Source: Chloroflexota bacterium (lineage in GTDB: Bacteria > Chloroflexota > UBA11872). Taken from it: DNA of 64,000 bases. Of this stretch, positions 31,692 through 39,990 are shown piece by piece. A program made the position numbers and the translations under genes. Position 1 is the stretch's first letter, and each line of letters starts with the position of its first letter. The notes below the pieces were generated by a model. The model ran no database searches, was not told the origin of the DNA, and saw nothing but the letters and a program-made list of their open reading frames with translations. The stretch is from assembly GCA_022821905.1 (NCBI GenBank), contig JAJECS010000031.1, positions 1 through 64,000 on the forward strand, given 5' to 3'.

Positions 31692-31928
31692 ATGTCATCG
31701 AGGCGACGATCAACCCGACGGCGCCGCCGCGACCCCGTGCGGCGGATTCCCGCCACCCTGATCCCGGCGACGGCCGACGAGGCGGCGCCAACGGTGGTCT
31801 CTCGACCGCCGCGCGGCGAGAAGACCGAACTGCCCGGACTGCCGTTCCTGCGCCGCGACCTGGCGACCGGGCTCACGATCTTGGGAGTCCTGATCGTTGG
31901 GCTGGTCGTGACGTCGCTCGTGATCTAG
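31692..31928 (+). CDS. Small Arg-rich single-pass membrane protein downstream of parB
   Basis: This 78-residue protein begins MSSRRRSTRRRRRDPVRRIP (strongly basic) and ends in a hydrophobic C-terminal helix LATGLTILGVLIVGLVVTSLV (about 57-77). ATG 31692 has AGGGG six bases upstream. A family cannot be named. It directly follows parB and a parS site, so it might be co-transcribed with the partition genes; the basic tail suggests nucleic-acid or membrane anchoring, but this is speculation. Coding is inferred from start, RBS and clean hydropathy. Confidence 0.5.
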   Translation: MSSRRRSTRRRRRDPVRRIPATLIPATADEAAPTVVSRPPRGEKTELPGLPFLRRDLATGLTILGVLIVGLVVTSLVI

Positions 31929-31958
31929 CGAGGCGCCGCCCGAGACCAGACGACCGGA

Positions 31959-31984
31959 CGGGCGGGTTTCAATCCCGCTCCTAC
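31959..31984. repeat. Dispersed palindromic repeat, family A
   Basis: GGCGGGTTTCAATCCCGCTCC is a diverged copy of the A family. It lies at the convergent ends of the small membrane protein and the SDR gene. Confidence 0.65.
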
Positions 31985-32727
31985 CCGCGGCCGATGAACG
32001 GTTGCTGCAGCGGCAGCACCGTGGCCTCCAGCAGTTGGACATGTGGCGGCAGCGACGCCATGGTCACCGCGACCTGGGCCACGGAATCCACGCCCATCAT
32101 CGGCTCGCGGTTCTCGTCGGTATCGATCTCTTCACGCCGCTCCACGCGCGTGTTACCCGGGTTGATGCAGCAGGCGGAAATGCCGTGGTCGCGGCCTTCG
32201 AGCGACGTGACCTGCGTGAGCCCCCACAGCCCGAACTTGCTGGCGCTGTAGGCGGCGGACTCTGGCCGCACCCGCTGGGCCGAGATGCTGGCGATGTTGA
32301 TGATCCGTCCGCGGCCCTGTGGACGCATCAAACGCATGGCCGCCCGCGTGCAGAGGAACGCTCCCGTGAGATTGGTGCCGATGACCGTCTCCCAGGTGTC
32401 GCGCGCGTGCTCGTGCAGCGGCGCCGGCAACGAGAGGCCCGCGTTGTTGACCAGGACGTCCAGCCGCTCGAAGCGAGAGGCGGCCTCGGCAAAGACGCGC
32501 TCGACGTCCGCTTCGACCTGCACGTCGGACGGGACGCCCACCACCACCCCGCCGTAGGCCTCGAGCTCGGCGACGGTCGCCGCGAGCAGATCCGCGTCGC
32601 GCGCCGTGATCAGCACATCGGCGCCGGCCATGGCGAATGCGCGCGCAATGCCCTTGCCGATGCCGCGATTCCCTCCGGTAACTACCGCCGTCTGGCCCGC
32701 CAACTCTCCGTTTTCCTCAGCCGTCAT
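31981..32727 (-). CDS. Short-chain dehydrogenase/reductase (SDR)
   Basis: The 248-residue SDR has the NAD(P)-binding TGGNRGIG (17-24), NNAG (94-97), catalytic Ser148 in NIASIS, and Tyr160/Lys164 in YSASK. The C-terminal substrate loop is short. A classical SDR oxidises or reduces an alcohol/ketone; substrate is not inferable. It is a single gene reading toward the parAB operon. Confidence 0.88.
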   Translation of the reverse strand: MTAEENGELAGQTAVVTGGNRGIGKGIARAFAMAGADVLITARDADLLAATVAELEAYGGVVVGVPSDVQVEADVERVFAEAASRFERLDVLVNNAGLSLPAPLHEHARDTWETVIGTNLTGAFLCTRAAMRLMRPQGRGRIINIASISAQRVRPESAAYSASKFGLWGLTQVTSLEGRDHGISACCINPGNTRVERREEIDTDENREPMMGVDSVAQVAVTMASLPPHVQLLEATVLPLQQPFIGRG

Positions 32728-32829
32728 AGCCGCGTTCCCCCTGGTCCGCCGTGATTCCCAAACTCTCCACTAGCATCGCATCGACGGCCGTAACTGGCCG
32801 TCAGCCGCAGCCGGGCGCGGTGAGCCCAG

Positions 32830-33480
32830 TCATTCTTGATCCCGAGCCATGGCGGCGAGGCGCTGGATGGCCGTCGGTGCGGGTCCTTTGTCCAGGCAAT
32901 CGCGGATAGCCTGGGCGCATTCCTCGGGACTCAAGACCGAGGTGTCGACCTCCAGGTCATAGATGCCGGGATCGTGCACGGTCCTCTGCCAGCGCACCGG
33001 GCCGGTCTCCGCGAAGTCGACCGGGCGCGTCTCGCCGTAACCCTTCGCCGAGTAGCCCGTGGCGTCCCGTCGCTCAAGGATGACCTCCAAGGGACAGCGT
33101 ACGCCGACGAGCAGCACTGGCAGGCCGAGAAGCCGGCGGGCGCAGTCGGCAAGAATTCCGCGTGGAACGGAGTAGTCGTCGTGGTGGCCGAAATCGGCGA
33201 CCACGTGCAGCCCCTGGAGGCTGTGAGCGGCCATGGACTCGTAGAGCGCGGCGTACGAGGCCACCACGTACGGCTCGAGATCCGGGCGCTCGCCCCCGGG
33301 GCGCAGGCCGATCCCGGGCCGGTAGCGACGCGGCATGACGCCGGACATGTAGGCGTCCACGCCCAGGTTCACCCAGGGCCCCTCGAAGGTGTCCTGGATC
33401 ACGGCGGCGATGCTGGACTTCCCGGACCGCGGGGCGCCGTTGAGGATGACGATCTGTCCCAGGGCAGGTGGATCAGGCAT
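32830..33480 (-). CDS. Chloramphenicol phosphotransferase-like kinase (CPT family)
   Basis: The 216-residue P-loop kinase has GAPRSGKSS (15-23), NLGVDAYMSGVM (38-49), EVILERRDATG and a conserved YDLEVDTSVLSPEECA near residue 180. These match the CPT fold used in resistance by 3'-O-phosphorylation of chloramphenicol, but most family members in environmental bacteria have unknown substrates. ATG 33480 is the start. It is flanked by the second parS (33516-33531). Confidence 0.78.
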   Translation of the reverse strand: MPDPPALGQIVILNGAPRSGKSSIAAVIQDTFEGPWVNLGVDAYMSGVMPRRYRPGIGLRPGGERPDLEPYVVASYAALYESMAAHSLQGLHVVADFGHHDDYSVPRGILADCARRLLGLPVLLVGVRCPLEVILERRDATGYSAKGYGETRPVDFAETGPVRWQRTVHDPGIYDLEVDTSVLSPEECAQAIRDCLDKGPAPTAIQRLAAMARDQE

Positions 33481-33515
33481 ACGTCTCCCTGGTCAAGCGC
33501 CCAGCGCGGCGCCAA

Positions 33516-33531
33516 TGTTTCACGTGAAACA
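33516..33531. promoter_or_regulatory. parS site (perfect 16-bp palindrome)
   Basis: TGTTTCACGTGAAACA matches parS exactly. It is in the intergenic region upstream of the CPT-like gene, about 1.9 kb from the first parS. Confidence 0.97.
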
Positions 33532-33581
33532 GTTGGGGAGCCCAGGCAGGCCGCCGTCATTTCCCGCGGAGGCTGCCCCTC

Positions 33582-33610
33582 CGTCATTCCGGCGGAACCC
33601 GGAATCCGGT
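33582..33610. repeat. Dispersed palindromic repeat, family B
   Basis: CGTCATTCCGGCGGAACC-CGGAATCCGG is an imperfect member of family B. It is followed by a nested E element (33633-33690). Confidence 0.65.
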
Positions 33611-33632
33611 TCGGGAGCTGAAGCGTGCCGGC

Positions 33633-33690
33633 CGGACCTGGACCCCGGCCCCGTATCGAGTACGGGGCAGGCTCTTCGCCGGGGTGACGA
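33633..33690. repeat. Family E repeat interrupted by a nested hairpin
   Basis: GGACCTGGACCCCGG at the left and CTTCGCCGGGGTGACG at the right match the element at 9492-9525. They are split here by about 24 extra bases (CCCCGTATCGAGTACGGGGCAGG) that form their own hairpin. Confidence 0.7.
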
Positions 33691-33733
33691 AGGGGTTGCG
33701 CAGAGGCCTCTCAATGGAAAAGAAAGCGGAACG

Positions 33734-34612
33734 TCACGCGGGCCAGACGCAGCGGAAGCCGACGTTTCCGGCTGAGCTGTCGGGCGTGTTGGCGCTGCGC
33801 GCCGCCACGCGATAGCGGTTGCAGTAGGAGCGGTGGCACAGATAGGAGCCGCCGCGCAACACCCGCGCGGTGCCGTTGGGCGGGCCTGCGGGATTCTCGC
33901 GCGGGCCTTGGACGTGAAATGTCGGGTGGAACCAGTCGCCGCACCACTCCCAGACGTTGCCGGCCGTATTGAACAGGCCGTAGCGGTTCGGCGGGTAGGC
34001 GCCCACCGGCGCCGTGCCGAGGTGGCCGTCGCCGAGCGAGTTTCGTCGCGGAAACTCGCCCTGCCAGATGTTGCAGCGGTGCTGCCGGCGGGGCGTGAGC
34101 GTGTCGCCCCAGGGATAGCGCCGCTGCTCCAGGCCGCCCCGCGCCGCGTATTCCCACTCGGCCTCCGTGGGCAGGCGGGCGCCGGCCCAGGCGGCGAAGG
34201 CCGCGGCGTCGGCCCACGACACGTGCACCACCGGGTGGTCGCCCCTTCCGTCGAGGGTGCTCTCCGGCCCTTCCGGATGCCGCCAGGTGGCGCCGGTGAC
34301 CGGCACCCACCAGGGCGTGGCCTCGGGACGTTGGGGGTGCCGCCGCTGGACTTCCTCGGACACGAGCAGGTGGAACACGAAGGACCAGCCGAAGCGCTCG
34401 GCGTCGGTGGCGTACTGCGTCGCGTCGACGAAGGCGGCGAACTGGGCGTTGGTCACGGCGCAAGCCCCCACGCGGAACGCGCCCACCGACACCCGGCGGA
34501 CGGGGCCTTCCCCGTCCTCGGGAAAACCGGCGGGGTCGTTGGATCCCATCAGGAAGGACCCGCCGGGCAGGCGGACGGCGCCGGATTCCCCCTCATCCCC
34601 GCCTTCTCCCAC
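33734..34612 (-). CDS. Formylglycine-generating enzyme (sulfatase-modifying factor)
   Basis: This enzyme converts an active-site Cys of sulfatases to formylglycine using O2 and copper. The fold is the FGE-sulfatase domain: PGGSFLMGSNDPAGFPEDGE (about 16-35), HPVVHVSWADAAAFAAWAG, RLPTEAEWEYAARGG, and the catalytic GGSYLCHRSYCNRYRVAARS (253-272) with Cys259 and Cys264, then NTPDSSAGNVGFRC. These two cysteines are the Cu(I) ligands, so this is a true aerobic FGE, not a SUMF1-like relative. The start is ambiguous: GTG 34612 lies in a dispersed repeat; ATG 34549 would give 271 residues. No sulfatase gene is in the window. Confidence 0.85.
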   Translation of the reverse strand: MGEGGDEGESGAVRLPGGSFLMGSNDPAGFPEDGEGPVRRVSVGAFRVGACAVTNAQFAAFVDATQYATDAERFGWSFVFHLLVSEEVQRRHPQRPEATPWWVPVTGATWRHPEGPESTLDGRGDHPVVHVSWADAAAFAAWAGARLPTEAEWEYAARGGLEQRRYPWGDTLTPRRQHRCNIWQGEFPRRNSLGDGHLGTAPVGAYPPNRYGLFNTAGNVWEWCGDWFHPTFHVQGPRENPAGPPNGTARVLRGGSYLCHRSYCNRYRVAARSANTPDSSAGNVGFRCVWPA

Positions 34613-34626
34613 GAGGGGAGAAGGGG
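34585..34626. repeat. Family D repeat overlapping the 5' end of the FGE gene
   Basis: ATTCCCCCTCATCCCCGCCTTCTCCC-ACGAGGGGAGAAGGGG is a diverged, longer D-type element in which the candidate GTG start of the FGE gene (34612) lies. A second copy is at 34735-34780. Confidence 0.7.
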
Positions 34627-34679
34627 CCGGACGCGATCTCGGGCCGTCCTCAGGCCCGGCGCCAGGGTCAATTGGGCCT

Positions 34680-34707
34680 GGATTCCGGCTTCCGGCGGAA
34701 TGACGGA
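34680..34707. repeat. Dispersed palindromic repeat, family B
   Basis: GGATTCCGGC-TTCC-GGCGGAATGACGG, an inverted repeat. Confidence 0.65.
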
Positions 34708-34734
34708 GGGTTGGCGGCTGTCGTGCGGCGCCGG

Positions 34735-34780
34735 ATTCCCCCTCATCCTCACCTTCTCCCACCAGGGGAGCAGGAACCGG
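34735..34780. repeat. Family D repeat copy
   Basis: ATTCCCCCTCATCCTCACCTTCTCCC-ACCAGGGGAGCAGGAACC is a diverged copy of 34585-34626. Confidence 0.65.
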
Positions 34781-34894
34781 AGGCGTCTTCCTGGGTGTGC
34801 CTCGTTCACGACCTGCGAAGTCCCCGTCCCGCGCTTCCGGGCCACGTGGCCCTCCCGGCGCGTCCGCTCCACTCCTAAGGCCTGGCGAGTTCGG

Positions 34895-34956
34895 CCCCCT
34901 CTCCCCTTGTGGTAGAGGGTTGGCGCCTGCCCCGGACTTGATCCGGGGGTGAGGGG
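34895..34956. repeat. Family D repeat with a nested family E insertion
   Basis: CCCCCTCTCCCCTTGTGGTAGAGGGTTGG is followed by CGCCTGCCCCGGACTTGATCCGG (an E-type element) and then GGGTGAGGGGG, which completes the D element. In standard D copies GTTAGGGTGAGGG is continuous, so E appears inserted into D. Confidence 0.75.
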
Positions 34957-35090
34957 GAGACCCCGCACGTGGGTGGTGCCGAGAGCTTCCGGCGACCTGC
35001 GGGGCGCAGCAGGGGGACGACGGAGGCTGAGAGCCGGTCACTGAATCCGCCTGTGTGAGAGGCCGGCGATCGGCAAGCGCGGAGCGCGTC

Positions 35091-35612
35091 CTATTCGGCG
35101 CACTCGGGCTCGGGAGACGGATCCGCCGGGCCCACCACGCTAAGGACCACCGGGTTCGTGGCGTCGCCGAAGCCCACGCGCAGCACGTCGGCGTCGAACT
35201 GCAGGTCGGCAAAAGACAGGAGCCACCGCAATCGAGCTTCGCCGTCCGGCTGGGCGGCCGCCGCGGTCAGCGCCTCGATCGCGTCCGCGCCGCCGACCTC
35301 CGTGAGCGCGCCGGGCAGCGGGTCGCCGTCGGTCGCGGCCTCGGCCAGGTGCATGACCAATTGCGCCACCTCGGTTCCCAGACGGTCCGCCAGTGCGGCG
35401 AGCAAGAACGCGGGCGTGACCGTGTCGAGGGCGGTGGCAATGGCCATCACGTGCGCCATGCGCGGCGGGCGGCGCTCGCCCTTCTCGATATGGCTGAGGA
35501 AGGAGTGGGACAGCCCGCAGCGCGCCGCCAGATCGCGGTACGACATCCCGCGCGCCAAGCGGGCGCGGCGCAATGCCTCAGGGAACCGCAGCCCAGCCTC
35601 CGCGCCTGCCAT
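35091..35612 (-). CDS. XRE-family helix-turn-helix regulator
   Basis: The 173-residue protein has an N-terminal HTH (LRRARLARGMSYRDLAARCG, then LSHSFLSHIEKGERRPPRM; about 11-50), the standard lambda-repressor type fold. A helical C-terminal region of about 110 residues may sense a ligand or form dimers. ATG 35612 has TACACT ending six bases upstream, suggesting a leaderless transcript. It diverges from the gene at 35737 and probably represses it. The -35/-10 of the plus-strand promoter sits between them. Confidence 0.8.
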   Translation of the reverse strand: MAGAEAGLRFPEALRRARLARGMSYRDLAARCGLSHSFLSHIEKGERRPPRMAHVMAIATALDTVTPAFLLAALADRLGTEVAQLVMHLAEAATDGDPLPGALTEVGGADAIEALTAAAAQPDGEARLRWLLSFADLQFDADVLRVGFGDATNPVVLSVVGPADPSPEPECAE

Positions 35613-35633
35613 GGCGGCAGTGTACGCGAATGG

Positions 35634-35662
35634 TTGACAACCGAAAAGGCTTGGCGTACTCT
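35634..35662 (+). promoter_or_regulatory. Promoter driving the 35737-36997 genes
   Basis: TTGACA (35634-35639), 17-bp spacer, TACTCT (35657-35662). GTGTAC half-sites occur at 35619 and 35667-35672, flanking the promoter; these may be bound by the divergent XRE protein. Confidence 0.65.
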
Positions 35663-35736
35663 CATCGTGTACAGCGCCAGGTGTGGTCGTGCCATGGCCC
35701 GGGCGACCATCAGGCTTCACTCGCGAAGGAGATCGT

Positions 35737-36459
35737 GTGCTCGACGTGCAGATCGACGGCGCCGCAGCCGTCATCACCGCCCAGTCAACAGGACACGACG
35801 ACAAGGCCCGCTACGCCGTTCCCACAGCCGCGCTGCGCTCGGCCATGGCGCAAACGCGCGACGGGATTCGCCTCGAGGAGTTCGAGCGCTTCGAACATGC
35901 CTGGGTGAGCCAGGTCATGGGCGCCGTTACCGACGCGGGTGTAGCCCCGGGTATCCGCCGCTACATCAGCCAGGCGTTCGACGACGAGGCGCTGGCGCGC
36001 GGTCTGTTGCTGCAAGGCCACTGGCACTGCCCGCGTTGCGGGTCGCCGGGCAGCCAATGGTCCGTTGGCTGTTTGGCCGCGACCTGTCCGCACCCGGGGC
36101 CAGTCAGCGATGCCCAGTGGGACCACTGCCGGGTCGCCACGCGCGACGACCTGCTGACGCTGATGGTCAGCGAGGGCTATCAGCGCGCCGGTCGGCTGGC
36201 GTCAGGAGGCGACGTCAAGGTCCTGGACGCCGAGTGGCGAGCCCTGTTGCGAGGTGCGCCTCCCGCATTGGCCGCCGAGCTGTCCCGCTGGGCGGAGCGT
36301 TTGCACGAGGCCTACGCCGCGCGCACGACCGACGCGCTGATGTTCGCCGCACGGCTGGGTCACGCCATCACCCTTGCCGACGAGATCGACCCGGAGCGTC
36401 AGCTCGAATCCGCCCTGTCCGCCGCGGGCCATGCCGCCCGCTCCAAAGCCGCTGCTTGA
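35737..36459 (+). CDS. Unrecognised protein with zinc-ribbon-like cysteines
   Basis: The 240-residue protein has no family I recognise. A central CPRCGSPGSQWSVGCLAATCPHP segment (about 97-119) carries CxxC and Cx4-5C pairs typical of a zinc ribbon. Two helical regions surround it, ending with RTTDALMFAARLGHAITLAD. The preferred start is GTG 35737, five bases after AAGGAG. It has an AAGGAG-led partner gene ten bases downstream. The set is read away from the XRE regulator. A mobile-element or phage-accessory role is possible but not shown. Confidence 0.55.
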   Translation: MLDVQIDGAAAVITAQSTGHDDKARYAVPTAALRSAMAQTRDGIRLEEFERFEHAWVSQVMGAVTDAGVAPGIRRYISQAFDDEALARGLLLQGHWHCPRCGSPGSQWSVGCLAATCPHPGPVSDAQWDHCRVATRDDLLTLMVSEGYQRAGRLASGGDVKVLDAEWRALLRGAPPALAAELSRWAERLHEAYAARTTDALMFAARLGHAITLADEIDPERQLESALSAAGHAARSKAAA

Positions 36460-36469
36460 AGGAGATTCC

Positions 36470-36997
36470 ATGACCGATTCCGCAACCGAACCCACCACCG
36501 CCGAGACCCAGGAGCCCGCCGACCAGGCGCCGCAGGACTTCGAAGCCGCGGTCGACCGCGAGGTCGCCGCCCGCGTCGATGCGATCGAGCGGCGCTGGCA
36601 GTCAAAGAAGGACCGAGAGGTCCATCGGGAACGCCTGCGCTCGCAGACGGACGCCGCGGCCAGGGACGACGAGATCACGTCCTGGGTGGCGGACGCGGAC
36701 CCGGCGGACGTGGGTCGCTGGCTCAAGGACAAGCTCGCGTCCCCACCCGTCGACTCCCCGCCGGAAGCCGACGCCTCGCAGGGCGAGGAGTACGTCGAGG
36801 GCGCGGCGGATGCCCCATCGCAAGCGGCGGCGCGGCAGCAACTGGCCGAGGCCCGCGCCGCCGAGCCCAGCCCCGACCTCGCGCCGTCCATGGCCGCGCC
36901 GGCGGACGCGTTCCAGTCCATCGAAGCGCGATTCGCCCGTGGCGAGATTGGCCTGGACGTGTACGAGGCGGCGCGGAAGAGACGCGGTCTGGACTAG
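36470..36997 (+). CDS. Unrecognised acidic coiled-coil protein
   Basis: The 175-residue acidic protein starts at ATG 36470, preceded by GAAGGAG five bases upstream, and follows 35737-36459 by 10 bp. It is rich in Ala, Glu, Asp and Pro: a charged helix ERRWQSKKDREVHRERLRS (about 43-61), linkers, and a short C-terminal helix IEARFARGEIGLDVYEAAR (150-168). It resembles phage scaffolding-like or short-linker proteins only in style. No DNA-packaging genes are nearby, so function is unknown. Confidence 0.5.
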   Translation: MTDSATEPTTAETQEPADQAPQDFEAAVDREVAARVDAIERRWQSKKDREVHRERLRSQTDAAARDDEITSWVADADPADVGRWLKDKLASPPVDSPPEADASQGEEYVEGAADAPSQAAARQQLAEARAAEPSPDLAPSMAAPADAFQSIEARFARGEIGLDVYEAARKRRGLD

Positions 36998-37010
36998 ATT
37001 CGCGGAACCG

Positions 37011-37036
37011 TGGGGCGGGTTTCAAACCCGCCCCAA
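37011..37036. repeat. Dispersed palindromic repeat, family A
   Basis: TGGGGCGGGTTTCAAACCCGCCCCA is a palindrome (arms GGGGCGGGTTT/AAACCCGCCCC). It lies between the acidic protein gene and mtnA, about 60 bases upstream of the mtnA start. Confidence 0.85.
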
Positions 37037-37098
37037 CCCGACGCCGATAATGGGACCGATGGCTATACTCGCGGGCGCTCGCCCGATTGGCCCGAAAA

Positions 37099-38153
<1,055 letters not shown>

Positions 38154-38154
<1 letters not shown>

Positions 38155-39059
38155 TGACGAGCTCGGGCGTTGGAGACGCGCGCGCTCGCGTCGGAGTCAT
38201 CGGCGGCAGCGGCTTCTATCAGATGCCCGGCCTGGAGGATCGCCGCGAGGTCGAGATCGACACGCCGTTCGGCGCTCCCAGTGACAACCTGGTCGTGGGC
38301 GTGCTGGACGGAGTCGAGGTGGCCTTCCTGCCGCGCCACGGCCGCGGTCACCGAATCTCGCCCACCGCCCTCAACGTGCGCGCCAACATCTGGGCGCTCA
38401 AGTCGCTGGGCGTCGAGTGGGTGCTGGCCGTCAGCGCCGTCGGCAGCATGCGCGAGCGCATTCCGCCGCTTGACGTGGTGATTCCCGATCAGCTCATCGA
38501 CCGCACCCGCGCGAGGCCCTCCACGTTCTTCGACAAGCCTGGGTTGGTGGTGCACGTGGGCATGGCCGACCCCTTGTGCGCGCGGGTCCGGAGCGTCCTG
38601 GCCGGGGCGGTGGAGGGCGCCGGTGGGACGGTCCACCGGGGCGGCGCCTACGTCTGCATTGAGGGGCCGCAGTTTTCGACGCGCGCCGAGTCGGAGCTAT
38701 ACCGCTCCTGGGGCGTGGACGTGATCGGCATGACCGCGCTGCCCGAGGCGCGGCTGGCCCGCGAGGCCGAGCTTTGCTACGCCGTCATGGCCATGGTTAC
38801 CGACTACGACGTCTGGCACGAGAGCGAGGAGCCGGTCACGGCCGCCATGGTGGTGCAAAACCTCATGGCCAATGCGGATCTGGCCTTGCGCGCGGTGCGG
38901 ACGGCGATCCCGCAGGCGGTGCGGCAGCCCCGGGACTGCGAGTGCGGCTCGGCGCTTGCCGCGGGCATCATCACCGCGCCGGAGGGCATCGACCCCGGCG
39001 TGCGGGAGCGGGTGGCGCTGCTGGTCGACGACTACCTGAACGAGCCGAACGCCACGTGA
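38154..39059 (+). CDS. mtnP: S-methyl-5'-thioadenosine phosphorylase
   Basis: MtnP cleaves methylthioadenosine to adenine and methylthioribose 1-phosphate. The 301-residue trimeric nucleoside phosphorylase has GVIGGSGFYQMPGL (12-25), the phosphate-binding RHGRGH (61-66), SAVGSMRERI and IEGPQFSTRAESELYR (about 165-180), and DYDVWHE with the Asp that reads the purine. Starts at GTG 38154, one base overlapping mtnA. Product MTR-1-P is the mtnA substrate, so the order is enzymatically sensible. It ends four bases into the kinase gene (GTGA). Confidence 0.95.
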
Positions 39060-39949
39060 GCGTCGTCATCGTTGGCACCGTCGGCATCGACGACATCGCG
39101 ACGCCAACCGGGCAGGTCTCGCGGGTCCTGGGCGGGTCGGGTACCTATGCCGCCCTGGCGGCGCGCCTCTTCGCGCCAACCGCGCTGGTCAGCGTGGTCG
39201 GCACGGACTTTCCGTCGGACCATCGGCGGCTGCTGGAAGGGCGCGGCGTCGACCTTGCAGGCCTCGACGTGGTGGAGGGCGAGACCTTCCGCTGGGGCGG
39301 GCGCTATCACGAGGACCTCAACACGCGCGACACGGAGTTCGTGGAGCTCAACGTCGTCACCGAGTTCACCCCGCGCATTCCCGCGACCAATGCGGACTAC
39401 ATCTTCGTGGGCAACATCGAGCCCGGAATCCAGCTGAGCGTCATGGAGCAGCTCGATCCGGCGGCGTATGTGGCCACCGACTCGATGGACCACTGGATTC
39501 ACGGCCAGTCGGCCGAGCTGGCCGAGGTGTTTCGCCGCAGCACGCTGGTGGTGCTGAACGACCAGGAAGCGCGGATGTTCAGCCGCGAGTCCCGCGTGCC
39601 CAAGGCGGTCGGCCCCATCCTGGCGCTCGGCCCGCAAGCCGTGGTGGTGAAGCTGGGCGAGTACGGCGCGGTGCTGGCGCACGGCGGCGAGTGGTTCTCC
39701 GCGCCCGGCTATCCCTTGCCCGAGGTGGTGGATCCCACGGGCGCCGGCGACGCCTTTGCCGGCGCCATGCTGGCGAGTTTGGCCGAGGCGGGCGCGATCG
39801 ACGGCGCCGACCTGCGGCGCGCCGTCGTTTATGGCAGCGTGGCCGCGTCGTTTACAGTTGAGGCGTTCGGCGTCGAGCGCCTGGCCGCGGTTACGCGCGA
39901 GGACGTTGAGGCCCGTTACGCCGAGTTCAAGGAGCTCGTTGCGTTTTAG
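39056..39949 (+). CDS. PfkB-family kinase (candidate adenosine kinase)
   Basis: The 297-residue PfkB/ribokinase fold has an N-terminal GG switch ([16 protein letters not shown]; about 23-38) and the anion-hole motif [13 protein letters not shown] (about 230-242), containing the catalytic Asp. The two PfkB signatures are complete. It sits between mtnP and ahcY, overlapping mtnP by four bases. AhcY releases adenosine, so removal by an adenosine kinase would drive the methyl cycle; this substrate is a context inference. Other PfkB kinases use sugars. Confidence 0.8.
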   Translation: MSVVIVGTVGIDDIATPTGQVSRVLGGSGTYAALAARLFAPTALVSVVGTDFPSDHRRLLEGRGVDLAGLDVVEGETFRWGGRYHEDLNTRDTEFVELNVVTEFTPRIPATNADYIFVGNIEPGIQLSVMEQLDPAAYVATDSMDHWIHGQSAELAEVFRRSTLVVLNDQEARMFSRESRVPKAVGPILALGPQAVVVKLGEYGAVLAHGGEWFSAPGYPLPEVVDPTGAGDAFAGAMLASLAEAGAIDGADLRRAVVYGSVAASFTVEAFGVERLAAVTREDVEARYAEFKELVAF

Positions 39950-39990
39950 GCGCCGGATGGCGATCGGACTCGCGCGACAAGGAGAAATGC

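Larger units (their letters stand above)
34613..35090. other. 478-bp repeat-dense region
   Basis: No gene is supported. The stretch consists largely of dispersed palindromes: a B element (34680-34707), a D element (34735-34780), and a D element with a nested insertion (34895-34956). It separates the FGE gene from the convergently read XRE regulator gene on the same strand. Confidence 0.65.

Noticed and set aside
35091-36997. Prophage
   Set aside because: Only a regulator and two unknown proteins; no integrase, terminase, portal, capsid or lysis genes.
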